A stretch of 64,000 nt of DNA from Phaeobacter inhibens DSM 16374 (lineage in GTDB: Bacteria > Pseudomonadota > Alphaproteobacteria > Rhodobacterales > Rhodobacteraceae): the NCBI RefSeq assembly GCF_000473105.1, contig NZ_KI421498.1:1984001-2048000 (forward strand). The letters are read 5' to 3'. The notes beneath the pieces were generated by a model. It made no database searches. It was not told where the DNA came from and saw nothing but the letters and a program-made list of their open reading frames with translations. Positions 47,201 through 55,265 of this stretch are shown one piece after another. The first letter of the stretch is position 1; every line of letters begins with the position of its first letter. The position numbers and the translations under genes are program-made.

Positions 47201-48870
47201 GTGCCGCCGGTCACGATCCGCGCGATCACAAGGTCACGTTGATGCTGCACAGCTATCTGGCCGACACCCGCGAAAACGCGCGCGCCACCGCACGTGAACC
47301 GATGAAGGATTACCTGCGCGCAGCGGCTGGTCTGATCAAGCAATACGCCTGGGCCTTTCCTGCGTTCAAGAAACCTGAAGGGGTGAAAAACCCGTTTGAG
47401 ATGGACCTCGGCATGCTGTCGGCAGAAGAGCTGGAGGCCATTCTGGACTTCGCCTTTGAGCGGTATTTTGAAGACTCCGGCCTGTTTGGCACCATTGCCG
47501 ATGCCCTACAACGGGTGGAGCAGCTCAAGCAGATCGGCGTTGATGAGATTGCCTGTCTGATCGACTATGGCATCGCGCCGGAGATCGTACTGGAGGGGCT
47601 AAAGCCCCTTGCGGAGGTGCTGCGCCTTGCCAACGCCCCGCAAGAACTGGCGGCGGAGGATGTCTCGCTTGCGGCGCAGATCCTGCGCCATGGCGTCACC
47701 CATATGCAATGCACCCCGTCGATGGCGCGGATGATCACCGCGGATGCCGATGCGCGCCCGGTGCTGGGGCGGCTGTCGCATCTGCTGATCGGAGGGGAGG
47801 CGCTGCCGGGCGACCTAGTGGCCAGCCTCCGCGCGACAACCCGTGCCGAAATCCACAATATGTATGGGCCGACAGAGACCACGATCTGGTCAACCATGCA
47901 GACCCTATCCGGCGTGCCCGCCGGGACCGCGCAAATCGGGGCGCCGATTGCCAATACCACTGTTTATGTCGTCACGGACGATCTGACTCCTCAGCCAGTT
48001 GGTGTGCCCGGCGAATTGCTGATCGGCGGCGCCGGTGTAACCGCCGGTTACTGGCAGCGCCCCGAGCTGACGGCGGAGCGTTTCATCCCTGATCCCTTTG
48101 CCGATGCGGGGACGCATGTGCCCTCAACCCACCTATACCGTACCGGGGATCTGGTGCGCTGGCGTGGTGACGGTCAGCTGGAATTCCTTGGCCGCAGCGA
48201 TCATCAGGTAAAAATCCGCGGCCAGCGGATCGAACTGGGTGAAATCGAGGCCGCGCTGGCAGCGCTGGACGGAATCACTGGGGCTGTTGTCGTCGCCCGC
48301 GAAACCGCAGGTGACACCCGGCTGATCGCCTATGTAACCGGGCCTGTGGCACCGGATCAGGCGGTGCTGAAGACCGCGCTCACGCAACAACTGGCTGCAG
48401 TCATGGTGCCGAGCCATATCGAACATCTCGCTGCCTTCCCGCTGACCCCAAACAAGAAGATCGACCGCAAGGCCCTGCCGGATCCCAAGCCGGTACAGAT
48501 TTCCGTACCCACCTCCGACGCGCCGCTCAGCGCCGGGGCCCAGAGCAAGATTGCCGAAATCTGGAGTGACATCCTTGGCATCAGTGGTATTGGGGCTGAG
48601 GATAATTTCTTCACCCTCGGTGGCCATTCCCTGCTGGCGGTACAGGCCCACCGCGATATTCGCGGCGCGCTTGATGTACCAAAGCTGTCGATTACCGATA
48701 TTTTCCGCTTCCCGACGCTGTCAGGATTGGCCGGGCATATCGACGCGCTGACAGGGGCCCCTGCGACGGAGGACGCGACAGTAGCCCCGGCGGTTGATCC
48801 GGCCGCGAAATCCGACATGATGTCCAAGCGCCGCGCAATGCGGGCCAACCGAAAGGCACGCAGCGGATGA
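44236..48870 (+). CDS. NRPS: formyltransferase / half C domain / A domain with inserted luciferase-like monooxygenase / PCP
   Basis: A 1544-residue protein. Residues 1-~300 are a formyltransferase with its C-terminal domain; the triad N87-x-H89 and D125 has the same spacing as in methionyl-tRNA formyltransferase. Residues ~330-520 match only the C-terminal lobe of a condensation domain, with no HHxxxDG. The A domain runs ~530-1430 (A3 YTSGSTGTPKG near 690; A4 FDISVLELF at 736; A5 NMYGPTE at 1208; A10 NKKIDRK near 1403). It is split after A4 by a ~350-residue MupA/Atu3671-type FMN luciferase-like monooxygenase (~776-1125). The specificity residues read D-I-L-Q-L-G-M-I-W-K, one change from the glycine code. 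The PCP serine is S1465; a basic tail follows. No TE. The layout recalls the MtaG/MelG-type A(MOx) modules. Confidence 0.93.
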   Translation: MTPFSCIVLGNESLLVACADTLLARGHSIAAVVTKDAEIRQWAADKGLSVLEDARDFGGSVDWLLSIANLEIIPDSVLARAANGGVNFHDGPLPRYAGLNTPNWALIEGATEYGITWHMIEGGVDEGDILAQRLFAIAGDETAYSLNAKCYAAAMDSFGDVLGQLETGTLARQAQDFSTRKLYTRANRPEAGALLDLAQPATDLHRLIRALDFNGYWNPLCAAKVQLSANSGVPIALIGTAEIAEGSGVPGTVLSVDAKTVTLACGDGALRLGGLHHSDGRPIRATDHVQTGDVLPSLDAEDRRDLTRQLTATQASESKWRKALAALPAVDLPLAGPAIDAPADITHHTLSHNVALTEIDVLSVALALTLCSSGAEAAGIALSTDALQEAAIAGMICDWVPVQARRDAPFDDLRSRLTAELDSTRNSGGFAADLIARAPELRQTGGSGLCPDIGCMLGRAQHIDGCVATLSLSERALALHIDTARLDAQATKLLVGRVEMLIDALASASGGTMADLPVLPEAERRQMLLDWNSTARSDTGQSTIPAEFAAQVAQTPEATALVYEGESLTYAELSAQVDDLAAILRDRGVAPGSHVGIYLGRGPDLVIAALATMAAGGAYVPLDPAYPADRIAHFITDSAASVILTDSGHRDQLPGTLSADILCLDALPEVPAAAETAATAPGPQDLAYLIYTSGSTGTPKGVMVRHGNVANFFAAMDDRIPHQPGDCWLAVTSLSFDISVLELFWTLSRGFKLVLSSDEARLQLSNGPIATSDRGMDFNLFYWGNDDGPGPRKYELLLEGAKFADQHGFNAVWTPERHFHAFGGPYPNPAVTGAAVAAVTKNIGVRAGSCVAPLHHPARIAEEWSVIDNLTDGRAGIGFASGWQPDDFILRPENTPPANKPALFEAIETVRKLWRGEEVAFPRKDGGDHAVLTQPRPVSKELPVWVTTAGNPETWREAGSIGANVLTHLLGQSIEEVAGKITIYHDALRAAGHDPRDHKVTLMLHSYLADTRENARATAREPMKDYLRAAAGLIKQYAWAFPAFKKPEGVKNPFEMDLGMLSAEELEAILDFAFERYFEDSGLFGTIADALQRVEQLKQIGVDEIACLIDYGIAPEIVLEGLKPLAEVLRLANAPQELAAEDVSLAAQILRHGVTHMQCTPSMARMITADADARPVLGRLSHLLIGGEALPGDLVASLRATTRAEIHNMYGPTETTIWSTMQTLSGVPAGTAQIGAPIANTTVYVVTDDLTPQPVGVPGELLIGGAGVTAGYWQRPELTAERFIPDPFADAGTHVPSTHLYRTGDLVRWRGDGQLEFLGRSDHQVKIRGQRIELGEIEAALAALDGITGAVVVARETAGDTRLIAYVTGPVAPDQAVLKTALTQQLAAVMVPSHIEHLAAFPLTPNKKIDRKALPDPKPVQISVPTSDAPLSAGAQSKIAEIWSDILGISGIGAEDNFFTLGGHSLLAVQAHRDIRGALDVPKLSITDIFRFPTLSGLAGHIDALTGAPATEDATVAPAVDPAAKSDMMSKRRAMRANRKARSG

Positions 48871-49580
48871 CCCTGGTTGAGCCATCCTTGCGCAGCGTCC
48901 GGCACCGGGAGCTAATCCGTCCGCTGTTTGATGGCAGCGTTGCAGTCGAGGTCTGTGACCCGCAGGCCGATCCACCTCCGCCCTTCCCTGAGGAGGCCAC
49001 CTGCCTGTCACCAAACGCAGTGGAAAAACGGCGGCGCGAGTTCGCAGCGGGCCGCGCCGCTGCGCATCAGGCGATGGCAACGCTGGGCCTGACACCAAGC
49101 GCGATTCCCGTCAGCCCCAAACGCGCGCCGATCTGGCCGTCTGGGCTGGTCGGGTCGATCAGCCATTGTCGCAGCACCGCCGTTGCCGTCGTCGCCCTGC
49201 CGCAGCAAATGCGGGGGCTTGGCGTTGATGTCGAGGAGGACACGCCACTCGCCGATGATCTGATCCCGCAGATCTGCCGCCCGGCGGAGCGTCTTTGGCT
49301 GGCACAGCAGAACAATCCTGGCCAGTTGGCCAAAGTGATATTCTCCGCCAAGGAAGCCGCGTATAAATGCCAGTATCGCCTGAGCGAGCGGTTTTTCGGC
49401 TTTGACGGGATGGAACTGGAGATGAATGTGGCAGACGACACCGATCAGATCAGCGGGCAGTTTTCGGCGCGGTTTACGGCTGATCAGCCGCCCTTCCTGA
49501 CGGGGGATAGGATTGAGGGAGGATTTGTCATTGGGGAGGGGCTGATCGCGACCGCCGCACAGCTGCCACAGGTGCGATGA
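48867..49580 (+). CDS. 4'-phosphopantetheinyl transferase (EntD/Sfp type)
   Basis: A 237-residue PPTase of the EntD-like group. Motifs: KRRREFAAGRAAAHQA, GSISHCRSTAVAVV, GVDVEE (metal-binding Asp/Glu) and FSAKEAAYKCQY. It loads phosphopantetheine on carrier-protein serines, here presumably the PKS ACP and the NRPS PCP. It overlaps the NRPS and the following gene by ATGA junctions, so carrier activation is built into the operon. Confidence 0.93.
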   Translation: MTLVEPSLRSVRHRELIRPLFDGSVAVEVCDPQADPPPPFPEEATCLSPNAVEKRRREFAAGRAAAHQAMATLGLTPSAIPVSPKRAPIWPSGLVGSISHCRSTAVAVVALPQQMRGLGVDVEEDTPLADDLIPQICRPAERLWLAQQNNPGQLAKVIFSAKEAAYKCQYRLSERFFGFDGMELEMNVADDTDQISGQFSARFTADQPPFLTGDRIEGGFVIGEGLIATAAQLPQVR

Positions 49581-50479
49581 TCGGACGGCGCGGTTTTCTT
49601 GCACTCCTGTCTCTGCTACCGATCGGCGCGCAGGCGACACCCTTTGCGCTGCCACAGCTAAGCCCCCCGGCAGGGCCGATGCAGGTGTTTCACCTCGGCC
49701 ACTCACTGGTGGGTCCGGATATGCCACATATGGTGCAACAGCTGGCGCCGGAGGGGCATCGTTATAACAGCCAGCTTGGCTCCGGCACGCCCCTGCAGGA
49801 TCACTGGGAGCCGGATCTGGATATCCTGCATTTCGATCAGGTGAACACGCCTCCGGTCTGGCGCGACGCGCGCGAGGCGGTTGGATCGGGCGATTATGAC
49901 GCCGTCGTCCTGACAGAGATGGTCGAGCTACGCGATGCGTTGCGTTATTTCAAAGGCGCGCGGTATTTTCGTCGCTGGGCGGATCTGGCCCGCGATGGCG
50001 CGCCGGAAACGCGGATCTATCTTTATGAGACCTGGCACCCGCTGGACACCGCTGATGGCTGGCTGTCGCGGATCGACAACGATCTGGATCAGCTGTGGCT
50101 TGGCGGGCTGGCCGGGTCTGACAGCCGCCGCAACCCGAAGCGCCCTGCCTATCTGATCCCTGCGGGACAGGTGATGGCGGCGGTTGTGCGCGCTGCTGAG
50201 GCCGGACAAATCGACGGGTTGACCCGCCGCGAAGACCTCTTTGCCCGCACCGATGAGGGCGCGCTGGATCAGATCCATATCAACGATCTGGGCGCCTATA
50301 TCGTGGCGCTTACCCATGTCAGCACATTGTATCATCGCTCCCCGGTTGGCTTGCCCCATCAACTGCAACGGCCCGATGGCACTCCGGCTGACGCCTTTAG
50401 CGCTGAGGGCGCGCGGCAGGTGCAGGATATCGTCTGGCAGGTGGTCACCAGCCACCCCCGCACTGGTGTGTCCCCATGA
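49577..50479 (+). CDS. secreted SGNH-hydrolase-like protein with Tat-type signal
   Basis: 300 residues. The N-terminus GRRGFLALLSLLPIGAQA is a short twin-arginine-like signal (RR at 4-5) with likely cleavage after AQA. The mature protein looks like an SGNH/GDSL hydrolase: S43 in HLGHSLVGPD, and D231-x-x-H234 in DQIHINDLG as block V. It is probably an esterase or acyltransferase acting outside the cytoplasm, for example on acylated glycan. It is paralogous to the first ~270 residues of the next gene (shared GHSL, ETWH, PAGQ/KAGQ, IHxNDLG and SPVGLPHQL). Confidence 0.75.
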   Translation: MIGRRGFLALLSLLPIGAQATPFALPQLSPPAGPMQVFHLGHSLVGPDMPHMVQQLAPEGHRYNSQLGSGTPLQDHWEPDLDILHFDQVNTPPVWRDAREAVGSGDYDAVVLTEMVELRDALRYFKGARYFRRWADLARDGAPETRIYLYETWHPLDTADGWLSRIDNDLDQLWLGGLAGSDSRRNPKRPAYLIPAGQVMAAVVRAAEAGQIDGLTRREDLFARTDEGALDQIHINDLGAYIVALTHVSTLYHRSPVGLPHQLQRPDGTPADAFSAEGARQVQDIVWQVVTSHPRTGVSP

Positions 50480-53046
50480 CGCTGGCGGATCTGGTCGCCA
50501 GTGTGGTCATGGTCGGGCACTCCCTGTTCGGCCCCGACAATCCGGTGATGCTAGAGCAGCTGCTGGCGCAGCAACCTGCCCTTACCTCCGGGCAGACCGG
50601 GGACACCATCACAGTCGAGGCGCAAATCATCAATGGCGCTCCGCTCAGCTATAATTGGGCCCATGCTGATCAGGCCGAGGGGATCAACGCCCGCACCCGG
50701 TTAACGGACGGCATCGATGTGCTGATCGTGACCGAAGCGATCCCACTGGCCAACCATCTGAAATGGAGCGACACCGAGGGGGCGCTGGCAGAGTTCTACA
50801 CGCTTGCCTATGGTGCCAATCCCGAGGTGGAGGTCTATCTGCAGGAGACCTGGCACAGTCTGAGCAGCGGCACCGGAGCTGAGGTGCCGTTCGACGCCGG
50901 CGCAGCGATACCATGGCGTGACCGTTTGTCAGCGGATCTGCCCCGCTGGCAGAACGTTGTCGATACGGTCAACCGCAAAACCGGCGGCGATATCAAACTG
51001 CTGAAGGCGGGACAGGCGATGGCCAGGCTGGATGACGCCATTCAGGCAGGAACCGTGCCGGGCCTGAGCCGGATCGGAGAGGTCTTCGCCGACGACATTC
51101 ACCCCAATGATCTGGGGTTCTATTTCCTCTCTGCCCTGCAATATGCGGTGTTGACTGGCCAGTCGCCAGTTGGTCTGCCGCATCAGCTGCGTTCGGCGTG
51201 GGGTGGTCGCTACGAGGCGCCCGCGCCTGCACTGGCGCGACGGCTGCAGGAAATCGCCTGGGATGCGGCATGGGACCGGGTTCAACGGGCATCGCTGCCC
51301 TCAGATCCACCGCCCCTGCCCGCGGATCCGGTTCTGCCCGCCTTGAACCGGCCTGTGCAGGCCAGTCAGACCATTGCATCTGACGCAGCCACGGTGAGGA
51401 CAGACCCCGCTCTGATCGACGTGCCCAGGCAGCCGATTGGTATGAACCTTGCCTCTATCGCCGATTGGAGCCCGCAGGCCCCCTTCCTTGATCACTTCAA
51501 GACCGCGCGCCCTTGGATTGGGCATCTCGCAGGTCAATGGGGGGGCGCGGATTACTCTGATCTGGCGGCAGCGGGATATCTGGATCGGGACGGCTGGCCC
51601 ACTGCCATCCCGCCGGAACTGGGCTCAGTCGGAACCTTGATCCTCACGGATCTGCCGGAAGAGGCCAGCAGCCTCACAGGGCGGTATGTGCTGCAGTTTG
51701 AAGGCGACGGGATTGTCGAGGTCACGGGCCGGGCAAGAAACATCCGCTACGGCAAAAGCGAAATCCGATTTGACTATGCGCCAGGGCCCGGCGCGGTTGA
51801 AATCCGCATTCAGCGCAGTGACCGGCAAGGTGTCGGCGACTACATTCGTAACATCACTGTGGTGATGGAAAGACACCTGCCCGACTGGCAGGCCGGGGCC
51901 GTGTTCAACCCGGATTGGATCGCCCGGATGCGCGGGTTTGCTGCGCTGCGTTTCATGGACTGGATGGCCACCAACGACAGCACTCAGGTGGGATGGGAGG
52001 ATCGCCCGCGAGTGCAGGACTACAGCTGGACCGCGAAAGGCGCCCCGGCGGAGGTGCTGGTGGACCTGGCCAATCGCCTGCAGGCCGATCCGTGGTTCAC
52101 GCTGCCGCATATGGCCGACGATGTCTATATCCGCAACTATGCCCGACTGGTCCGCGACCAGCTGGATCCGGGACTGACCGCCTATGTGGAATACTCCAAC
52201 GAGGTCTGGAACTGGCAGTTCGAACAGGCGGTCTGGGCCGATGATCAGGCGCGCGCGCGCTGGGGCGGGCAGGATCTGTGGATGCAGTTCTACGGGGGCC
52301 GCGCCGCCGAGGTTGCGATGATCTGGACCGAGGTATTCGGCGACGCGGCAGAGGACCGTCTGGTGCGTGTCGTCTCTACCCAGACCGGTTGGTTGGGGCT
52401 TGAAGAGCAAATACTGGCCGCTCCCCTGTGGGTGGCCGAAGACCCGACGCGGCGCCCACCCGCGCGCCTTTTTGATGCCTATGCGGTGACTGGTTACTTT
52501 GGTGGCATTCTCGGTCTGCCCGACCGCGCGCCCACCCTGCGCGCCTGGATCGCACAAAGCCGGGAACAAGCGGCGGCGGCAGCTGAGGCCAAGGGTCTGC
52601 ACGGGGCTGCAGCTGCGGAGTTTGTGGAGGCTCACCAATATGATGCCGCCAGCGCCCTGGCTGCCGCAGAGTTGCGCGACGGGCTTGTCTCCGGCAGTTC
52701 CGAGGATACTGTCAGCGATCTTGTGGGGCGGGTCCTGCCCTATCATGCCAAGGTCGCCGAGGCGCATGGGCTTGACCTGATCATGTATGAGGGCGGCAGC
52801 CATGTGGTGGGTCTGGGCGCGATGGTGGATGATGAAATGCTGACCGGGTTCTTCAGCCATTTCAACTACACCGAGGAGATGGGCGCGCTGTACCGCAGTC
52901 TTCTGGCAGGCTGGCCGGACTTGGGCGGCAGCCTGTTCACCGCCTATTCGGATGTCTCATCCCCCGGCAAATGGGGAAGCTGGGGCAGCCTGCGCTATGT
53001 GAGCGATGACAACCCGCGCTGGCGCGCGCTGGAGGCCGCAAAATGA
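50476..53046 (+). CDS. SGNH-like domain fused to a clan GH-A-like glycosidase domain
   Basis: 856 residues. Residues ~1-265 repeat the SGNH-like domain of the preceding gene (S16 in MVGHSLFGPD; D206-DI-H209). A proline-rich linker at ~275-310 follows. Residues ~310-856 resemble an (alpha/beta)8 glycoside hydrolase: N575-E576 in YVEYSNEVWNW as acid/base and E772 in IMYEGGSHVVG as nucleophile would fit clan GH-A. A beta-sandwich-like insert occupies ~390-460. I see no signal peptide at the ATG at 50476, although the partner gene has one. Substrate unknown; tailoring of the locus polysaccharide is inferred. Confidence 0.75.
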   Translation: MTLADLVASVVMVGHSLFGPDNPVMLEQLLAQQPALTSGQTGDTITVEAQIINGAPLSYNWAHADQAEGINARTRLTDGIDVLIVTEAIPLANHLKWSDTEGALAEFYTLAYGANPEVEVYLQETWHSLSSGTGAEVPFDAGAAIPWRDRLSADLPRWQNVVDTVNRKTGGDIKLLKAGQAMARLDDAIQAGTVPGLSRIGEVFADDIHPNDLGFYFLSALQYAVLTGQSPVGLPHQLRSAWGGRYEAPAPALARRLQEIAWDAAWDRVQRASLPSDPPPLPADPVLPALNRPVQASQTIASDAATVRTDPALIDVPRQPIGMNLASIADWSPQAPFLDHFKTARPWIGHLAGQWGGADYSDLAAAGYLDRDGWPTAIPPELGSVGTLILTDLPEEASSLTGRYVLQFEGDGIVEVTGRARNIRYGKSEIRFDYAPGPGAVEIRIQRSDRQGVGDYIRNITVVMERHLPDWQAGAVFNPDWIARMRGFAALRFMDWMATNDSTQVGWEDRPRVQDYSWTAKGAPAEVLVDLANRLQADPWFTLPHMADDVYIRNYARLVRDQLDPGLTAYVEYSNEVWNWQFEQAVWADDQARARWGGQDLWMQFYGGRAAEVAMIWTEVFGDAAEDRLVRVVSTQTGWLGLEEQILAAPLWVAEDPTRRPPARLFDAYAVTGYFGGILGLPDRAPTLRAWIAQSREQAAAAAEAKGLHGAAAAEFVEAHQYDAASALAAAELRDGLVSGSSEDTVSDLVGRVLPYHAKVAEAHGLDLIMYEGGSHVVGLGAMVDDEMLTGFFSHFNYTEEMGALYRSLLAGWPDLGGSLFTAYSDVSSPGKWGSWGSLRYVSDDNPRWRALEAAK

Positions 53047-53885
53047 CACTGCTTTTGAGCGTGCTGATACCGGCCCACAATGAGGCAGGCTATATCGGGG
53101 CCTGCCTATCGGCGCTATTTGCAAGCGATCCGCTACCAGCCGGTGCAACGGGAGAGGTGCTGGTGATCGCCAATGGCTGCGCCGACACCACCGTCGCAGA
53201 GGCCCGTGCCGTAACTGCGCCGCAGGGGTGGACCTGTAGAGTGATCGACCGGGCCGAGGGTGGAAAGATCGGCGCACTTGCAGATGGCGAGGCGCGGGCC
53301 ACGGGATCTGTTCTGGTCTATCTTGATGCGGATGTGATCGTATCCCCCCCTTTGCTGGCGCAGATCTGCGCCGCGTTGAAGGGGGATCGGCCACGCTATG
53401 CCAGCGGCGCCCCACAGTTGTCTCCTGCCCGCAGTCAGGTCAGCCGTCTATATGGGCGGTTCTGGGCCAAGCTGCCCTTTGTTCGCGAAGGGGTGCCGGG
53501 GTTCGGCCTCTTTGCGATGAACCGCGCCGGGCGGGCGCGCTGGGAGCAATGGCCGGATATAATCGCTGACGATATCTTTGCCCGGCTTCGCTTTGATCCG
53601 GCAGAGCGGATCCGGGTGCAGGCCAGCTATCAATGGCCGCTGATCGAGGGGTTTCGCAATCTGGTACGGGTGCGCCGCCGCCAGAATGCCGGGGTAGCGG
53701 AGATTGCAGAACGGTTTCCCGCTCTGCTGACCAACGAGGACGTTCACCGACCAGGCCTGGCTGTAATCCTGCGGCTGGCGCTGCGTGATCCGGCGGGGTT
53801 TATGACCTATTCTGCCGTGGCGCTGGCTGTGAAATCACCGCTGTTTCGCACCCGAAATGAGGCGCGCTGGACCCGTGGGCGATAG
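53043..53885 (+). CDS. glycosyltransferase family 2 protein
   Basis: A 280-residue GT2: LLSVLIPAHNEAGYIGACLSAL, VIANGCADTTVAEAR, GGKIGALADGEARA and the DxD motif VYLDADVIV. IIADDIFARLRF is the catalytic acid region. The last gene of the overlapping operon; its ATG overlaps the preceding stop. Donor and acceptor unknown. Confidence 0.88.
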   Translation: MTLLLSVLIPAHNEAGYIGACLSALFASDPLPAGATGEVLVIANGCADTTVAEARAVTAPQGWTCRVIDRAEGGKIGALADGEARATGSVLVYLDADVIVSPPLLAQICAALKGDRPRYASGAPQLSPARSQVSRLYGRFWAKLPFVREGVPGFGLFAMNRAGRARWEQWPDIIADDIFARLRFDPAERIRVQASYQWPLIEGFRNLVRVRRRQNAGVAEIAERFPALLTNEDVHRPGLAVILRLALRDPAGFMTYSAVALAVKSPLFRTRNEARWTRGR

Positions 53886-53903
53886 GTATATCAGGTCGAG
53901 GGC

Positions 53904-55121
53904 CTAGCCCGGTTCCCGTGGCAGGGCGGCTTGGAAGTGCTGCGCCAGTTTCGCCGCCTCGATATCACTGTCGTGACGCTGCAGCACACGGGCGCGCCCG
54001 GCCTGTCCCATGGCAACCCGCTCAGCATGGGGCGTGGCGGCAAGGTCCCGGATTGCCTGCGCCAAAACGCCCGGATCCCCAGCTGGCACCAGCCAGCCGG
54101 TTTCTCCCGGCAGCACCAGTTCCGGCGTCCCTGCAATATAGGTTGCAATCACCGGGCGTGCCGCGGCCATGGCTTCCATCACCACCATCGGCAGGCCTTC
54201 GGCGAAGGAAGGCATCACAAGCGCCTGCGCGCGCGCCAGCTCTCCCCTCACCTCTGCCTCAGAGAGCCACCCGGTCAGCGTCACATGATCGCCCAACCCA
54301 TGGCGTGCAATGGCCGCCTCAAGATCGGGGCGCATTTCACCATCGCCGATCAACGCCAGATGCAGGTGAGGGTAATCCGCGACCAGCTGCGCCATCGCCT
54401 CAATCAGCACCATCTGGCCCTTCTGTTCCACAAACCGACCAATCGCGGCAAGGCGAAGCGGTCCCTCGGGCAAAGGCGCTGGATCGGCAAAGCGCGCGGG
54501 TTCAATCCCGCAATGTACCACCTTCAGTCGCTCCCAGCTGCCAAAGGCAGCCCAGCGGCTCAACTGACTGCGGCCAAAACTGCTGATGGCGACAGCAAAT
54601 CTGGCGCGGTCGACTTTCTCCCCCAGCGACAGCGGCTCAGGCGCGTCGAATTCCTCCGGGCCATGGGTGGTGAAACTGTAACCCGGCGCCCCCAGAACCT
54701 CTGCCAGCATTGCAACTGCCGTTGCGTTGGTGCCGAAATGTGCATGCAGATGGGCGATCTGATGTTGGACGGCATAATCGGCGACATAGGCCGCCTCAGC
54801 CAGATAAATCAGGTGACGCAATCGACCAACCTGCGAGGCAGCGCCCAGCCGCCAGGCCATACGCAATGCAGATATCACCGAACCGGGCGCCCGGATACAG
54901 GACCGCAGCAGTGCCGCGGCCAATTTCGGCGCTCCGGCCTCAAGCACATAGGTGGTGCGGTCCTGTTCAGCCTGATCACCGGGATCGACCAAAGGCGCGC
55001 CGGACCGGCGCATGGCGATCCGGTGGATCATATGGCCCTGACGCTCCAGTGCCTGCACCTCGCGCCGGATGAAACTATGCGACGGCTGCGGATAGGTATT
55101 CAGTATATACGCTATTTTCAC
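53904..55121 (-). CDS. glycosyltransferase family 4 protein
   Basis: A 405-residue GT-B transferase. The N-terminal domain has LNTYPQPSHSFIRREV and HLHAHFGTNATAVA. The C-terminal domain has AAIGRFVEQKGQ, LALIGDGEMRPDLE and PSFAEGLPMVVMEAMAAARPVIAT, the E-x7-E donor-binding motif of GT4. The start is GTG at 55121 with a poor ribosome site. It is convergent with the preceding GT2 and divergent from the flippase. Confidence 0.9.
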   Translation of the reverse strand: MKIAYILNTYPQPSHSFIRREVQALERQGHMIHRIAMRRSGAPLVDPGDQAEQDRTTYVLEAGAPKLAAALLRSCIRAPGSVISALRMAWRLGAASQVGRLRHLIYLAEAAYVADYAVQHQIAHLHAHFGTNATAVAMLAEVLGAPGYSFTTHGPEEFDAPEPLSLGEKVDRARFAVAISSFGRSQLSRWAAFGSWERLKVVHCGIEPARFADPAPLPEGPLRLAAIGRFVEQKGQMVLIEAMAQLVADYPHLHLALIGDGEMRPDLEAAIARHGLGDHVTLTGWLSEAEVRGELARAQALVMPSFAEGLPMVVMEAMAAARPVIATYIAGTPELVLPGETGWLVPAGDPGVLAQAIRDLAATPHAERVAMGQAGRARVLQRHDSDIEAAKLAQHFQAALPREPG

Positions 55122-55265
55122 GAGGACGACGGCCCATTTTATGCAAGAGTTATCGTAGGGTATCGTCAGTTGCGGCGCTTGCCCAGCATTGCCGCGAAGG
55201 TGCCGTGGAATTGACGCCTTTGAGGATCAGTGTCGCAAGTGTATCGCAAAAATTCGAGGATATTG

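Noticed and set aside
36675-48870. PKS and NRPS as a siderophore locus
   Set aside because: No ornithine hydroxylase, catechol genes or TonB receptor nearby, and the predicted glycine/formyl chemistry gives no obvious iron ligand set on its own.
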